A stretch of DNA of 64,000 bases from Cunninghamia lanceolata. Its lineage: Eukaryota > Streptophyta > Pinopsida > Cupressales > Cupressaceae. The position numbers were made by a program, and so were the translations under genes. The DNA lies in assembly GCA_027924645.1 (NCBI GenBank), contig BSBN01001364.1, positions 124,001 through 188,000 of the forward strand, written 5' to 3'. Each line of letters starts with the position of its first letter. Position 1 is the stretch's first letter. The notes below the pieces were generated by a model. The model worked only from the letters and a program-made list of their open reading frames with translations, made no database searches and had not been told where the DNA came from. Positions 22,176-35,831 of this stretch are shown here, piece by piece.

Positions 22176-25160
22176 TCCTTAAAGTTATCACTGGAGTGCT
22201 GGAAGCTAACAATTGGTCATAAATTGTTGGATAAAACCCAAGCTAACCATCACATTTAGAGTAGCAAAAAAAGCTAGGTTTGCCTTTCATTTCATCCAAT
22301 TTGGACACTTGAAAATTAATTTACTCTAATTTTTAGTTGCATATTTTTGGTTTACTATTTGAGGTTGCATGGTTTTCAAAGCACTTTGGCATAAAATGGA
22401 GCCTGTCATTGCATTTAGAATGCCCCAAAACATAAGGAATAACTGTCAAATTATCTAATTTTGAGCACTTTACTCAAAGCACCTAAAAAAAATTCCCCAT
22501 GTGTAATATCCAGACTTAATTTCATCATAAAATCTAGGTTTGACCATAAGGTAAATATTTGAAAAGATAAAAAGGTAGATAATAATTTTTTTTTAAAACA
22601 TAGAAGTACATTCATTGCCTAAATAAGAATCATGTAGATAATATGATACACAATGGGTCTATCCATCTTCAATATTTTAACAATATGATAATTATAGTCA
22701 TTAAGAAAAATTTCAAAATAAAAACTTACCAATGTCACTGCATCTCGATTGTCGATCCTCCCAATTCAAGTCTCGGCAAGCCTCTAGAGTATAGAAGAGA
22801 AAGTATCTTCGAGGAGCTTTACCTCCAACCATAGACCATCGATCTCCCACACACCTTCCTACCAGAAGTGGCCCTACCTTGCTCGAAGAGGATAGACTTA
22901 GGATGACCATTGGTGTTAGCCATCTGAGTATTGGTGTTGTGACCTTCATATCTTGTTATCATGCATTCCCCTAGATACCCTCTAGACTAGCATGACCGAT
23001 CCACAAGTTACGCCTTCCAGTCATGGTGAACTATCAATGCACTAGAGGTAGGTGCATTACCTTGGCCAAAGGATTTAAATATGATTAGCATTGCATTAAT
23101 GTAATTAATAAGTTCACCCACCCCTTACTCGACTTGAATTAGTCGTAGTCCTACAGTTATATATATAAATGGTATTTTCTTAGTTTTTCTTTTCCACTCA
23201 GCATGCTTGAATGCATGGCAATTGGGTTTACTTCGAACTCTTGTGCTCTTGAAGTCACTTCCATCCATCTGTTAGAGTGAAGGGGATTCTATCACATAAC
23301 CTACTATCGAGTTCCAGTATTCACTGACCGAAAACTATTAGGGTTTTCTCCAGTGTATAAGTTTAAGTTCTACTAGTCTTCTTTGACCCTACAAAGTTCT
23401 CATCATAACTTAAGCTCTTATACCATTCAAACCTTTTAATGATCCTAGCTCGTCATTATCTTTTAAAGAGAAAGAATCTTCGTAAGCTTTAAATAAACAC
23501 TCCACTATAGACTCAAGAGTTTGAAATCTGATTGGAGCTTCATTATTTAAGCATAATCAAAGGCTTTTAAAACTCAATAAAGTTTCTAGATCCTTATTTT
23601 GGCAACACATCAACATGTTTGTAATATAGAAAGATAGGCTTATATTCTTCAAAAAGATGGTTAGAATAAGTTTATTGTCTCAACGTTAAAGAGTATCTCT
23701 ACTAACAAAGAATCTTTAACTTACAGTAATCCAAGAATTACTTATTATTTACCAAACGTTCTTCTGCTAGTTTCCTCTTTTATACGGGTTATTCCTTCAT
23801 ATGTCTTTTTCTACCCAGTCAAAGTTTGATAATACGAGTTCAACTGTATAGATGTATACACTAAACAGTGATATTCTTTCACTGGATTGTCACTGAAAAC
23901 TGTGGCTATGCGTACCCTATTTACTGGTAGTCGGCCAAGGCTCAACTGCGACATACTTTAGCTCAGCCCGTTTGTTTTATAAGGCAAAAGGTTAGGGCTC
24001 CAAAGTGTCCATCTATCCAACGTGGGAGCTCTCTAATCATATGATAAACAACCACCGAGGAGTCTAAACCTACGGACTCTATAATCCTTCCATGAAAGAA
24101 AATGTTGCCTATGACTTTTAAGAAGTAAAGAAAAACATTCATCGAATCATAATTCAACTAAAACACTCCATTAGCAGAATGAATGATACTTCCTTATTAC
24201 AGTTCAGTAGTACCATTCTTATTATGACACTAAAAATTATAATTACATAGTAAGAGGAGAAAGTGGAAACCTGAGTTGCCAACTCTCGATGACAAACTTC
24301 CCTTCTTATTCTTAACTAATCCCACTTGCATGTAACACGTCCCTTTCTCCTTTCTGGTTCCTATCCTTCTCTCTCTGTCTAGTGGATTCATCCCACTCTT
24401 ATTGATAGTCCAAGAGGGAAATTTGCTTCTTAACCTAACTAATTCATTTATTTATCCTCTTGATAACTACCAAGACTTGGTGATTTACTAACTTACTTCC
24501 TCGCGACCACTAGCATAACAGTTTAAAACTCCTTAATCTTCACGGCTCACTCGCAAGGTGGTGGTTTTAGTTGGATAGGTGGTAGCTTTTCAGTTATAGG
24601 CATAATGCCATAACTTCATCATCAAATTCCAAAGGTAGAAATGGCCGCACACATCATGGAGTGGTTAGCTGACGGTAAGTCATTATAGCTTAAGAGTTTG
24701 AGAAGGAATAAATCATTATGGCAATAGACATCATAATATAGTGACTCAAGTTAGGTCTCTCGAGCTATTGCCCACTGCTAACATTATTAATTAATATTGA
24801 AAATGTTCCCAAATGACTAAATAACTTTATATATTACTTATACAATATACCATTGGCATCACACCTAACAAAAGCTTAAGTTTAAAACATTATTTAAACC
24901 TTTTTATTCTACGACGATATTCCCTAACAGAAATAATTCTACATCCTTCGTAAACCATAATTTTTACGTTTACATTGTCGCACGCTCACAGACCTTTATG
25001 GTGACGTTGACGATCGGGATGTAAACACGACTATGAAGTTTACGGTCGACATCTCGGGGTCAAGTTTTTTGTCTTCCCCATCCTTTTACTAACTTATTTC
25101 TGACTTTACGTCGAACAACCTAGCAAAACGTATCATACAACTCATTTTCAAAGTATATCT

Positions 25161-25192
<32 letters not shown>

Positions 25193-26234
25193 TTGTCACC
25201 CACATTGGACGACGTGACTCAAAGTACTATGACATGGATGTCGAGTGACCAAACTCATCACATCAATGACAAGAGGAAGGGTAACCTTCTCTTATAATCC
25301 TTAACATTTCCTTCTATTGAAAACTTAACCAAAACTAATACTTACCTCAAGACAACTAGGTTTAACTACCTGATGTTCATTCTCAGAGGCTAACACCCAT
25401 TGGCATTCCAAGGTCTATTCTCCCCTTCCCAAAGATACTTTCTCTTCTTTTGGTTTCACGGTGAATCTATTCCATCTGTTCATGTCAATAATAGTCTCAC
25501 ATACAATTTGTGGTCAGAGTATCATTATTCTGGTCGAAACACATTTACATTATATCATTTCATTTTTATATTGAAAAGACACATTTCAATTCGTAACATC
25601 GAACTGATCATACTCAAGTGATAAAATCCATGATTTCATAAAGTTAATCTTTTCTAGCCATAACATCATTTTCCATGATGATAAACATATTCACATGATT
25701 ATACTATTTATAAAATTAACAAAATTAAGTAGTAATACTGAATCCAAAAAGGGGATGTAACATCATGTATGTTGTACAAGGTAGATATGTACCATACCAC
25801 CCATACCTATAGGTGTGAGGAATATTTTCTTAAATGTCACACTTTTTTAGGGAATTAGAATCTAGGTTTGAGTGGTGTATGATATTAGAATTTGATATTT
25901 ATTATGGACTACCATTTTTTAAGAAAAGTTAACCTTTTTAATATTGTACTTGTTTCATAGGGCACACAATATTTTGTGGCAAGTTATGTAATTAAGGTTT
26001 GACTGACACTAGTTGTGACTCCACATTTGACTAGTAGCTAATGAATTCCCTCACTAGTTGCCTAAAACACCCTCCTAACACCTCACCAATTTCACTTTCT
26101 AGTGTTTCCACCAATGAGCCATGAGGTCACTCCCAATGAGTTCCTAGGTCATCACCAATTAGATGCCCAATCACCACGCAGGGCCAGCACCACCTAGTCA
26201 TTGCTTGAGTACAACTAGGTCATTGCCTATTTTT
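22176..26234. other. Four kilobases without a recognisable gene
   Basis: Both strands are closed by stops at short intervals and no retroelement protein motif is visible. A microsatellite of (AC)11 followed by (AT)5 lies at 25161-25192. TGTAA follows a purine-rich AAAAAGGGG near 25750-25762, the arrangement expected of a polypurine tract and LTR start, but no matching LTR was found. Probably old, unclassified repeat DNA. Confidence 0.5.
25161..25192. repeat. (AC)n-(AT)n microsatellite
   Basis: Eleven AC units run directly into five AT units in otherwise non-repetitive AT-rich DNA. Confidence 0.9.
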
Positions 26235-27299
26235 TGAAAGGAAGCTAGGTGTGAAAAAATCGCTTCCTACACTAATCTAATGAGGGGAGGAGAGTGAAAA
26301 TTCAATTTTATCCTTACAATTACCGATTATGTTAACCCACTAACAGAGATATTGCAACAAACACATACACATGAAAGTGAGACAGAATAAGAGAGACACA
26401 AGATATATGTGGGGAAAACCCTTACGGGTGAAAAACCCACACTCCAAAACATAGCTCAAATGTATTACGTAAACAATGAAGGTTACAATACAGTCATAGA
26501 GCCAATGCTCTTGCAAGAGTTTTTGACACTCATATCTAGAGATAATCCGGCAGCATAACAGTACTTGTAAAACCTGTAATACATCTCCTCTCCAAAGCAC
26601 ATGTTTATATAACAAATACAAGGCAAAAATGGCTCCACATTAAGATGGGCGTCCAACATGGCCCCATGGCCCAAAACCCACACCTATGGACACTAGTCCA
26701 ACAATGTAGGATGTTCCTAATACTTGTCAAGTCACCCCATCCCAAGGAGGTCACCTATTTCCAAAATGGGCTATGACAGATGCTCTTACGACTCTTACAA
26801 CTGTCATAGAATCTGTCATAGCTCTCATAATTTACAGCCGTAAGAGAATCTGTCATACACAGGCTATAAATAGCATATTCTCTTACAACATGTCATAGTC
26901 CACCTTGGGGCGCCCAAAGATGCCTTTTTCAAACATGCTCTTTGACACATGTCTTCACCTGTCATAGAATCTCTTATTTCTGACTCTTACATGTCATAAC
27001 TTCATCATAGGAATCTGTCATGACCGTTACAGTCAATATTCTCTTACACAACATCCAAGATGCTGACACATGGCAAAATATTCCTACCACTAAGTGGGAT
27101 GCCTATTTCCTCATGTGAGGACAAATTTACATGTGGTCATATGCCATGTAGGATGACATGTCACTGTGCCAACTCCCACAATATGACAACATAGGATTTG
27201 CATCATAATTATACAATAGGCAATAAATAAATAAATACAATGTAATAGTACAAGGAATTACCAAGGTTGAGACACCTTAATTCCCAACATTCTCCCACT
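26235..27299 (-). repeat. 3' LTR of the copia element (1065 bp)
   Basis: Pairs with the split right LTR. It contains a run of short CTCTTACA and TGTCATAG motifs around 26780-27040. It is immediately followed by the polypurine tract on the minus strand. Confidence 0.92.
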
Positions 27300-27311
27300 T
27301 GTCGAACACCT
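27300..27311 (-). promoter_or_regulatory. Polypurine tract of the copia element
   Basis: On the minus strand CAAGTGGGAGAA directly precedes the LTR start TGTTGGGAATT, the usual plant copia arrangement for plus-strand priming. Confidence 0.85.
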
Positions 27312-27479
27312 TGTAAGAGCCAATGGAATTAACATGATTTAACTGCTATAAGTCGAGAGGCCCATAGACTTCGAACACCATCTGAACTTCTCTGTGCCCA
27401 CTAGCTTCATCAATGCATCTGCAACATTCTTCAACGTATCTACCTTCTCCAAATTTACCTTTCCATCCTCTACCATGTC

Positions 27480-28739
27480 TCACATGAAGTGAAACTGTAC
27501 ATCAATATGCTTTGTTCTGGCATGGAAAGTTGGATTCTTCACAAGGCAAATCACACTCTGACTGTCACAATAAATCGTAATTTGTCCTACATCAACACCA
27601 ATATTTGAACACAATCTCTTAAGCCAAATGGATTCCTTACAAGTATGAGTTGCTTCCATGTACTCAACTTCTATCGTGGACAAAGCAACCACAAGTTGTT
27701 GCTTACTCATCCAACTAATTGCACCACCAAACATTGTGAACACATATGCACTGGTGGATCTCCTGCTGTCAATGTCACCTGCCCAATCAGAATCCACAAA
27801 TCCACGAATACAAACTGAATGCAGAGGTCTTGTAGCATTGGCATGATAGAAAATGGAATACTCAGAAGTACCCCTCAAATATCTAAACACTCACTTAATT
27901 GCATCCCAATGTACCCGTCCAAGATTAGTCATAAATCGACTAAGGACTCCCACTGCTTGGGCAATGTATGGTCTTGTGTAGACCATAGCATACATCAAAC
28001 TACCAACATCACTAGCATAAGGTACTCTACTCATGTCCTCCACCTCACTAGGAGATTTTGGATAATCATTAACAAACAACTTTGTCCCCAATGAAATAGG
28101 AACACACAATGGTCTACAATCTACCATGCTGAACCTATCCAACACGATCTTCACATACTTACTCTAGCTTAACCAAAGTTTTCTGTTAGCTCTATCTCTT
28201 CTGATTTCCATTCCTAGAACATACCTGGCTGCCCCTAAATCTTTCATTTCAAACTGTGCTGACAACTGAGACTTAAAATCAAAAATCATATTCTTACCCT
28301 TCCTAATTAGCAACATATCATCAACATATAATGCAAGAATGAGAATACGATCATTATCTAGCTTGTAGTACACACAATGATCTGATTTTGATCTCAGAAA
28401 TCTAATTGACAACACAAAGGCATCAAACTTCAAGTACCACATCCTAGGAGACTGCTTCAAACCATACAAAGACTTTTGCAACTTGCAAACTAAATTTTCT
28501 TTACCTTTCTCTATGTAATGCTCTAGCTGTGACATGTAAATCTCTTCCTCCAAATCACCATGAAGGAAAGTTGTCTTCACATCCATTTGTTCTACCTCTA
28601 AGTCATAAGCAGCTACAAGAGATAACAGAAATCGAATGGATGTCAGCTTTGCAACGGGAGAGAAAATTTCACCATAATCAATTCCCTCCACTTGTGAGTA
28701 CCCCTTGCACCGAATTTCTTCTTGAACACCCATTTGCAT
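27480..28739 (-). pseudogene. copia pol, reverse transcriptase and RNase H part (broken)
   Basis: Open pieces 28739-28164, 28154-27891 and 27890-27480 are in one frame, separated by single stops. The RT fragment shows VEQMDVKTTFLHGD (first catalytic Asp), YGLKQSPRMWY and the catalytic LYVDDMLL. RNase H shows FVDSDWAGD, STIEVEYMEA and a terminal HIDVQFHF. The expected sequence joining the integrase C-terminus to RT is shortened near 28740 with a change of frame relative to the integrase part, so RT cannot be expressed from this copy. Protein ends about 180 bp from the polypurine tract. Confidence 0.9.
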
Positions 28740-28828
28740 CCAATGGGTTTCCCTCCATCAGGCAAAGGCACCAAGTCCCATGTTCTATTATTTTCCAAAG
28801 AAGCGATCTCATCTTCCATGGCATCCTT

Positions 28829-30343
28829 CTAGGAACTTGCATCTTTCATGCCCATAGCCTCCTTCATAGTTCTAGGCTCATCAGTGTTAGTGAGTAAAGA
28901 AAAAGCACAACTAGAATCAAGTAATGAATAACCAAACCTATCATGTTGCTTTCTTGTTCGTGTAGACCTCCTCAATGGCTGAGGTTGAGGTTCTGCTTCT
29001 TCTTCTAAGCTTTCAAATCTGCTAGAGCGCTCCTCATCAGCAAGTCTCACAGGGTCTGTCTGTTCAGTCTTCTCAGGGGTAGAAGGAAACTGAACCGCAT
29101 CCTCTTTCTTTTTTGTCTGTTCTAGTTGCAGAACAATAGAAGATGGTGTTAACTCTCTGAAGATAACACTTCTGCTAGACAACTCCTTTTCAGCCATAGG
29201 ATCCCAAATCTTGTATTCTTTCACACCGACACCATAGCCAATGAAGATACACTTAACAACCTTGTTCTCCAATTTAGACCATTTCTCCCTAGGCACATGT
29301 GCATATGCCTCACAACCAAAAACATGAAGATGTCTAACTGAAGGCTTCTTACCAGACCACACCTCCATAGGTGTCTTACCAACAAGAGCTAATGTAGGAG
29401 ATCTGTTTACTAGATAGTAAGAAGTGGCAACAGCTTCAGCCCAGACCTTTTGTTCAAGGCTTGCTCCACTAAGCATACTCCTAGCCTTCTCCATCAGTGT
29501 CTTGTTCATCCTCTCTACAACTTCATTTTGCTGCGGGGTGTATGGAGTTGTCTTATACCTTTCAATCCCTTGCTCTTTATAGAACTTATCGAACTCTACT
29601 GAACAAAACTCACCACTGTTGTCAGTTCTCAAACACTTAATCTTTTTACTAGTCTGATTTTCAGCAAAGGCTTTAAACTCCTTAAACTAACTAAAGACTT
29701 CAATCTTGCTTCTGATAAAATAAACATATATCCTTCTACTGTAATCATCTATGAAAGATACAAAATATACAGATTTTGAAATCGAAGGAACATTAATAGG
29801 ACCAAACACATCAGAATGAATAAGATCCAATACACCAGAAGACTTGTGAGAACTAGAGTAAAACTGAACATAGTTTTGCTTTCCATAAATGCAATGTTCA
29901 CAGAAGTCAAACTTGAGATTACAATCATTTAACCCCTCAATGAGGTTTTTATTTTTTAGGGTACGTAGACCCTTCTCACCAATGTGACCATATCTCAAAT
30001 GCCATAACATAGTCTTTTCAGCGAGAAGCTTAGCTTCCATAGCATGTGCACTACCATCAAAACTAGTTACAACAGATTTCTTCACTGCTTGTTTAGATGG
30101 TGGGGATGAAGTGACTGCAGCTCTTTTCTTCGAGTCAGAAGAACTATTGCACTATGAAGTGCATGCCTCCAACTGAAATAGAGTACCTCTCCAAGTACCC
30201 TTCGCAAGCACCATAGATCCTCTAGTCATCTTGCATCCATCCTTCGAAAATACAACCTGTACACCTACATCATTCAACATACTTACAGAAAGCAGGTTTT
30301 GTGTTAGGCTTGGGATGTGCATAACCCCAGTGATCCCCTTCAC
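28829..30343 (-). pseudogene. copia pol, GAG-pre-integrase and integrase part (broken)
   Basis: Pieces 30343-30152, 30085-29687 and 29632-28829 share the gag frame but are cut by stops. The middle piece carries the His-His-Cys-Cys zinc-binding region (LWHLRYGHIGEKGL ... CEHCIYGK) and the first catalytic Asp (HSDVFGP). The last piece has the second Asp (RTDNSGEF) and the catalytic Glu (QQNEVVERMNKTL). After it comes a low-complexity linker leading to the broken junction with RT. All integrase active-site residues are still readable, but the stops make the copy non-functional. Confidence 0.9.
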
Positions 30344-30457
30344 TCATCTATCAAGGAATCAGATTGAGACTCTTCCATGACCAACAATCTTCAGATGAGA
30401 ATCATCACCTAGGTACACTCTTCCACCATCAAACTCTTCATATTTTGTAAACTAGTC

Positions 30458-31333
30458 TCAATGCAAGGTCATGTGGAATGATGCACCAGAATCAATCAAC
30501 CACACATCATCAGATGCATGGGTGGCGAGGGCTGCGATGAAGGCATCACCATCATCTTGTGACTTGTCAGAATCTGAATCAGGAGCTTTCTTCTTCTTTT
30601 TCTTCTCCTCTTTGCATTCCTTTCGAAAATGCCCAGTTTTTCCACAGTTCCAACAGAGAGCCTTGGACTTTCTAGGAGATTTGGATTTGCCCTTCTCAGC
30701 TTTCTTGTCCTTCTTTTTCCCTTTCTTCTTGGGTCTTCCATGAACTGCAAGAGCCTCTTTGGTTGGCTCAGAAGATTTTCTCCACAACTCTTCAGATAAT
30801 AGCAAAGATACCACTTCATCTATTGTGAAAGTGGATGTGGTGCTTCCAATAGCCATCACAAGATGATCCCACGAGTCTAGAAAAGAACAAAGCAAGCTCA
30901 TACACTGATCCTCCTCCTCCATCCTAACACCAACTGATGTCAATTGAGCAATTAACATGTTGAAAGCATTCAGGTGATCTACAACAGATCCTCCATCCTT
31001 CATCTTCAGAGAATACAACTTCTTTCTCAGAAAAAGTTTGTTCACCAGGGACTTATCTTGATAAACATCACCCAACTTCTTCCAAAGGTCTTTTGTCCTT
31101 TTCTCCTCATGGACATGTAACAGGACATAGTCAGCTAGACTGGGTCTTATGAGACCCTTAGCCTTCCGATCTTTGAAATCCCAATCATCTTGTGCCATAG
31201 CAGCTGGTTTTACACCAGATACGATTTCCCATAGGTCACGATCAACAAGCACGTCCTCCATCTTAAGTTTCCACAACTCAAAATTAGTGCCATTGAATTT
31301 CTCCACCTCTATTCTTCCAGATGTGCCTACCAT
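30458..31333 (-). pseudogene. copia gag and start of protease (truncated by stop)
   Basis: 292-codon open frame from ATG 31333. The N-terminal gag part has the plant copia pattern FNGTNFELWKLKMEDVL, then LYSLKMKDGGSVVDHLNAF. A Lys-rich stretch leads to the CCHC zinc knuckle CWNCGKTGHFRKEC (roughly residues 225-240). The frame ends just after the aspartic protease active site DSGASFHMT. The rest of the protease is in the same frame beyond a stop (to about 30150). The start lies about 100 bp downstream of the primer site, as usual. Confidence 0.9.
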
Positions 31334-31436
31334 CTCCTTCCTGCAACAAGATACATAATACTCTGCATAAAGCTCCCACTCAACCTAAGATTAGCTAAAA
31401 AAACTCCTACCCAACAACTAGGACAAAAGTGATCAA

Positions 31437-31448
31437 GCTCTGATACCA
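31437..31448 (-). promoter_or_regulatory. Primer-binding site of the copia element (initiator tRNA-Met)
   Basis: Minus strand TGGTATCAGAGC, separated by two bases (GT) from the LTR end. It is the canonical complement of the plant initiator tRNA-Met 3' end. Confidence 0.95.
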
Positions 31449-31450
31449 AC

Positions 31451-32151
31451 TGAAAGGAAGCTAGGTGTGCGGAAATCGCTTCCTACACTAATCTAATGAA
31501 GGGAGGAGAGTGCAAATTCAATTTTATCCTTACAATTACAGATTATGTTAACCCACTAACAGAGATATTGCAGCAAACACATACACATGAAAGTGAGAAA
31601 GAGGAAGAGAGACACAAGATATACGTGGGGAAAACCCTTATGGGTGAAAAACCCCACACTCCAAAACATAGCTCAAATGTATTACATAAATAATGAAGGC
31701 TACAATACAGTCACAGAGCCGATTCTCTTGTAGGAGTCTTCGACACTCATATTTAGAGATAATCTAGAAGCATAACAGTACCTGTAAAACCTGTAATACA
31801 TCTCCTCTCCAAAGAACCTGTTTATATAACAAATACAAGGCAGAAATGGCTCCACATTGAGATGGGTGTCCAACATGGCCCCATGGCCCAAAACCCACAC
31901 CTATGGACACTTGTCCAACATTGTAGGATGTTCCTGACACCTATCAAGTCACCCCATCCCAAGGAGGTCACCTATTTCCAAAATGGGCTATGACAGATGC
32001 TCTTACGACTCTTACAACCATCATAGAATCTGTCATAGTTGTCATAACTTCCAGCTATAAGAGAATCTATCATACAAAGGCTATAAATAGCATATTCTCT
32101 TACAACATGTCATAGTCCACCTTGGGACGCCCAAAGATGCCTTTTTCAAAG
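31451..32151 (-). repeat. 5' LTR of the copia element, first part
   Basis: Matches 26235 to about 26933 until the insertion of element A after CAAAG (32147-32151). The remainder continues at 45426. Confidence 0.92.
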
Positions 32152-33398
32152 TGTTTAGGGTAAAATTGGATTTGTTGATCTTTTGTGGTTTAGATGTTAA
32201 AATCCTTCTTTCACCCTAACATTGAAGGATCTAGGGAAAAATGGCAAGCACTATCATACCCTAGAGTCACTTTCAGATGTAGGGAAACTTGGATTAGGGA
32301 ATTAATTATCAATTTTTCCTTCTCCTATGCTCAATTGACCATTAAAACCCTAATTATACAAATATGACAACAAATTAATGAATTGCGAAAAAAGCTCTTG
32401 TAGACAGGAGTAAAATACCAAATTACAGAATACCTATTTTCCAGGTTTCGAAGAGGAATAGTTGGGGACACTAGAGCGGGTGCCCAAGTCCAAGGTACCT
32501 ACATTTTTGGGGAATCTAGACCTCCTTCAGACACTGATTAGCCCAGTAACTTTTGTTTTCTAGAATTTGTCTGCGGAGGACACTGGAGCGAGCGCCCTAG
32601 TCCCGGAAGTGCTCCTTTATCCATCTTTCCTTCAGATCCTGAATCCTTGATGTCTTCCCAGCCTTCCTGCAACTCCACTTTTTCTAGATGCGACACCTGT
32701 AACCTACAATCACAAGACTTGGTTTGGGGGTTGTGGTGTTTAGAGGTTTGCCTCAGTCAAACCTCGGAGGACACTTAAGTCTCTGAACACCATTGTTAGA
32801 TAAAGAGGGCCTGCCCTTATGAGGCAGAGGCCAAAAACCAAAGGAAACAATAATAAAAACATAATATTATGTCACTTTGTAGTGAAGCTCTCATGGAGGA
32901 AGATGCTCTTCATGCCATGAGGAGATTGATGTTCAAATCTACAAATATCAATACATAAAACATACAAGTCTACTCTTGCAACACAATAGAAAGCCTTGAA
33001 TCACTTTGAGAACACAAAAGCTTGCTAATAATCATCCAGCTTACAAATGAATGCGTACACATGCTTATATATGCATCTACAAGCACTCCTGCCAAGATAT
33101 TTGAAATTCAAACTTACCGTGTCAGCAAAGGGACCTAATAATGGTCACTAATCAACACCTAAAATTTGGGGCTACCCTAAAATAGGGCAGGACTAGGGCA
33201 CGAGCGCCCAAGTCCTCACCCTATTTTAGGTAAGGTATAGCTCAAGGGGTCCTCCTAGGTCCTATTTGCCATGGGACTTAGGTCTCATTCCATCGGGATG
33301 CTAAAATATGAACTAAAATGTCCTAAATGCACTCTAAAGACCCGAGAGCTAAACCTTATGAGGGAAAAGCCCCCAAGGGGACATTTTCTAACGTTACA
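32152..33398 (-). repeat. 3' LTR of element A (1247 bp)
   Basis: Pairs with 44179-45425 at equal length. The same LTR family occurs in plus orientation at 57314-58551. Confidence 0.95.
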
Positions 33399-33413
33399 GT
33401 TAGCCCCCACTTT
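33399..33413 (-). promoter_or_regulatory. Polypurine tract of element A
   Basis: Minus strand AAAGTGGGGGCTAAC directly precedes the LTR start TGTAACG. Confidence 0.8.
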
Positions 33414-35125
33414 AATGTATGTGTGAACACGAGGCCCATACATGCATTAAAGTAAGGTCACAAGCACAACAAACACACCAAGCACGGAGAAGACACACCA
33501 ATCACATAGAAAACAATAACAGGCATGCAAAACACGGAGAAGACAGTTACAGTCATGTAGAATATGGAGTAGACAGTTAATGCATAGAAGACACATTAAT
33601 GCATGGAAGACAGAAATTATATCTTTTCTTTTCTTTTTCTCATATATATGAAATGCAAATGCAAGTATTGGAAAGTAAACAAACCTCCTATAATACATGA
33701 TGCACTCATCGTGCAGGTCTTTGTATATATGGGGCAACACACATGCAAGACACGCAAAACCTCCCAAAATGCATATTGCATATGGGGCAATAGATACATC
33801 AAACAAAACAAGCACACCAACACACAGACTTGAAGACAGGGAGAAAACACGGCAGACAAGCGATGGTGTGTTCCTATTTCTAGGCTCAACACCATCTCAG
33901 GCACATTACAGGCACACACCGATGATTGGGCTTCGCCACAACAATCGCTGAAGACATGCTTAAGGGTTGAGTTAGTCACATAACCGCTCCCCACCTCCAC
34001 AGAGGACTTTTGAAAATTTGACCCCACCCGCGTCACGGAGATGCCTTACAGTGAAAGGGAAACATGGCATACTGCCCCACCTGCGTTACAAAGACGCCTT
34101 ACAGTGAAAAGGAGGTATGAGCTCAAAAGTATACAACCCCACTCGCATCACAGAGATGCCTTATGGTGAAAAGAAGGTATACGCAATTGATAGATTGATT
34201 GATTGCAAACAAACTCAAAATGCAGGAAGTACTCATTGTACTAGCCTACACTTGAGGATAAGCACATTGCTAACATCTACAACAGACAGCTTACCTTATA
34301 TATGCCCCCACCTTAAGGTGGTTGATATCAGTTATCGATATCAAGCACGTTAAGGTAGGAAGAAAAGACACAAGGGAACACCGACTTTCACAAAGCCCAT
34401 GCCCCCCGGAGGTGACATGTATTTTACGATCGCCAAATGTTCTCACAAACACATCCCTGCAAGAAACATGTTAGTGTCTACAACATCATGATAAACAACA
34501 GCATCAATGCATATGATTAACCACACAAAGAGACAAGGTTATACAATGAATTTGGAGTTCGAGGATAACTAGGGGCTATATCACGAAGCTCTCCAAATCA
34601 AGTACCGCCAAGGCCAGATTCAAAGGCAAACAAAGGTGCATAGAGTAGCAGCATTGTTAAGGTTTGTAAATGCGATAGAAACATCATGAAATTCACTTTA
34701 CAGAAAGCACGAGTGCTTCCACTAGCCAAGCGTCTGATAAGATATACAACCCCATCGTCATATTAGGAACTATAATACATTTTTTTATTGCTCTCAAAAG
34801 GGACACTAGGTCCGCATCAGTATAAATGTTTGTCGTCATCCACCCGCTAGATGGAAGCACTAGAGGAAGGGAAACAAAAAATAAGAGAGGAGAAACAAGT
34901 GTCTTAGGGATAGTCACAACAATGAAATAAGAGAGAGGCAATTTTAGAAGAATGATGATACAAATAGAGGAAGGTCACAACATAGGCGGTCTCCTGGTAT
35001 CCTGCACCTTACAAGAGAGTCAAGGATCATCCCAGGAGGCCTAAACAATACATAACACATCACGGGGGAAGCACATCATGAGAGAGATAAAGGGTTAGAG
35101 ATACTTACCTGTTAGGGTATCATCG
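33414..35125. other. Non-coding 3' interior of element A
   Basis: No protein domain on either strand. It contains a three-copy degenerate repeat starting at about 34022, 34075 and 34137 (CCCCACCCGCGTCAC ... ATGCCTTACAGTGAAA), with spacings of 53 and 62 bp. This is where a polymerase would be expected in a complete element. Confidence 0.6.
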
Positions 35126-35831
35126 TTAAGAACCTGCATATTTAGAATATCTCTCATGTTGTTTTGATCTTATTAAATTAACATTAAGTGTAGGACGATG
35201 GGAAGCTTTATTTTCTTTAAAAGTATTATATCCAATACCACTTAAGTAATGTGTTGAAGTGGATTCTATAGGTACTCGAATTCCTTGTTGATTTACACCA
35301 CATCCCTTACCTACATAATCATTATGTTTATACAAAATTTGAAATCCATGACCATATAGAGAATCCAATTCCTTAGAGGAAGGTGAAGCCTTGTAGGTAT
35401 CATAATTTAGAGTATAAGTTGGAGTATTGTCTTTATTTTCTACCTAGGGGACTTTAGGTCTTTTAGGTGCTTGAAAAGATTGCTTAGGTGGTATTGATGC
35501 CACTTTTGACTTGTCAAGGCTGTTAATTTTATAATCCCCCATACTGCAAGGATTAAAATCTAATGGGCCCCAATCATCACCAAAGAGTGCATTTGATGTT
35601 TTAGAGTCTTGTATAACATTATCTATTGATGAATTAGCTCGTGAACTGTTTAAACTCGTATGATTATAAACTAGTTTTTGATTTCTAATGTGTAAGTAGT
35701 TATCTGGTTCAAGATTGGCATGAATAGTATGAAGTTTACCTTTGCATATAAATTTGATTGAACGATGCAAGGTGGAAGGAATTGCCCCCAATGCATGAAT
35801 CCAAGGTCTACCAAGAATCATGTTGTAAGAT

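Noticed and set aside
22713..22949. 78-codon minus-strand frame
   Set aside because: Isolated, no domain and surrounded by closed frames.
25750..25770. Polypurine-like run followed by TGTAAC, considered as a 3' LTR start
   Set aside because: The candidate partner TGTAATATCC at about 22501 does not match beyond the first bases.
30471..30743. 90-codon plus-strand frame rich in Phe
   Set aside because: Antisense shadow of the Lys-rich, zinc-knuckle part of copia gag.
31437..31448. tRNA-Met-like sequence, considered as a tRNA gene
   Set aside because: Only the 12-base complement of the tRNA 3' end is present, the retroelement primer site; no cloverleaf around it or around 36196.
33447..34036. 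Minus-strand frames rich in Cys and hydrophobic residues in element A
   Set aside because: Overlapping frames in several phases over simple repeats, no known domain, no conservation that I can see.
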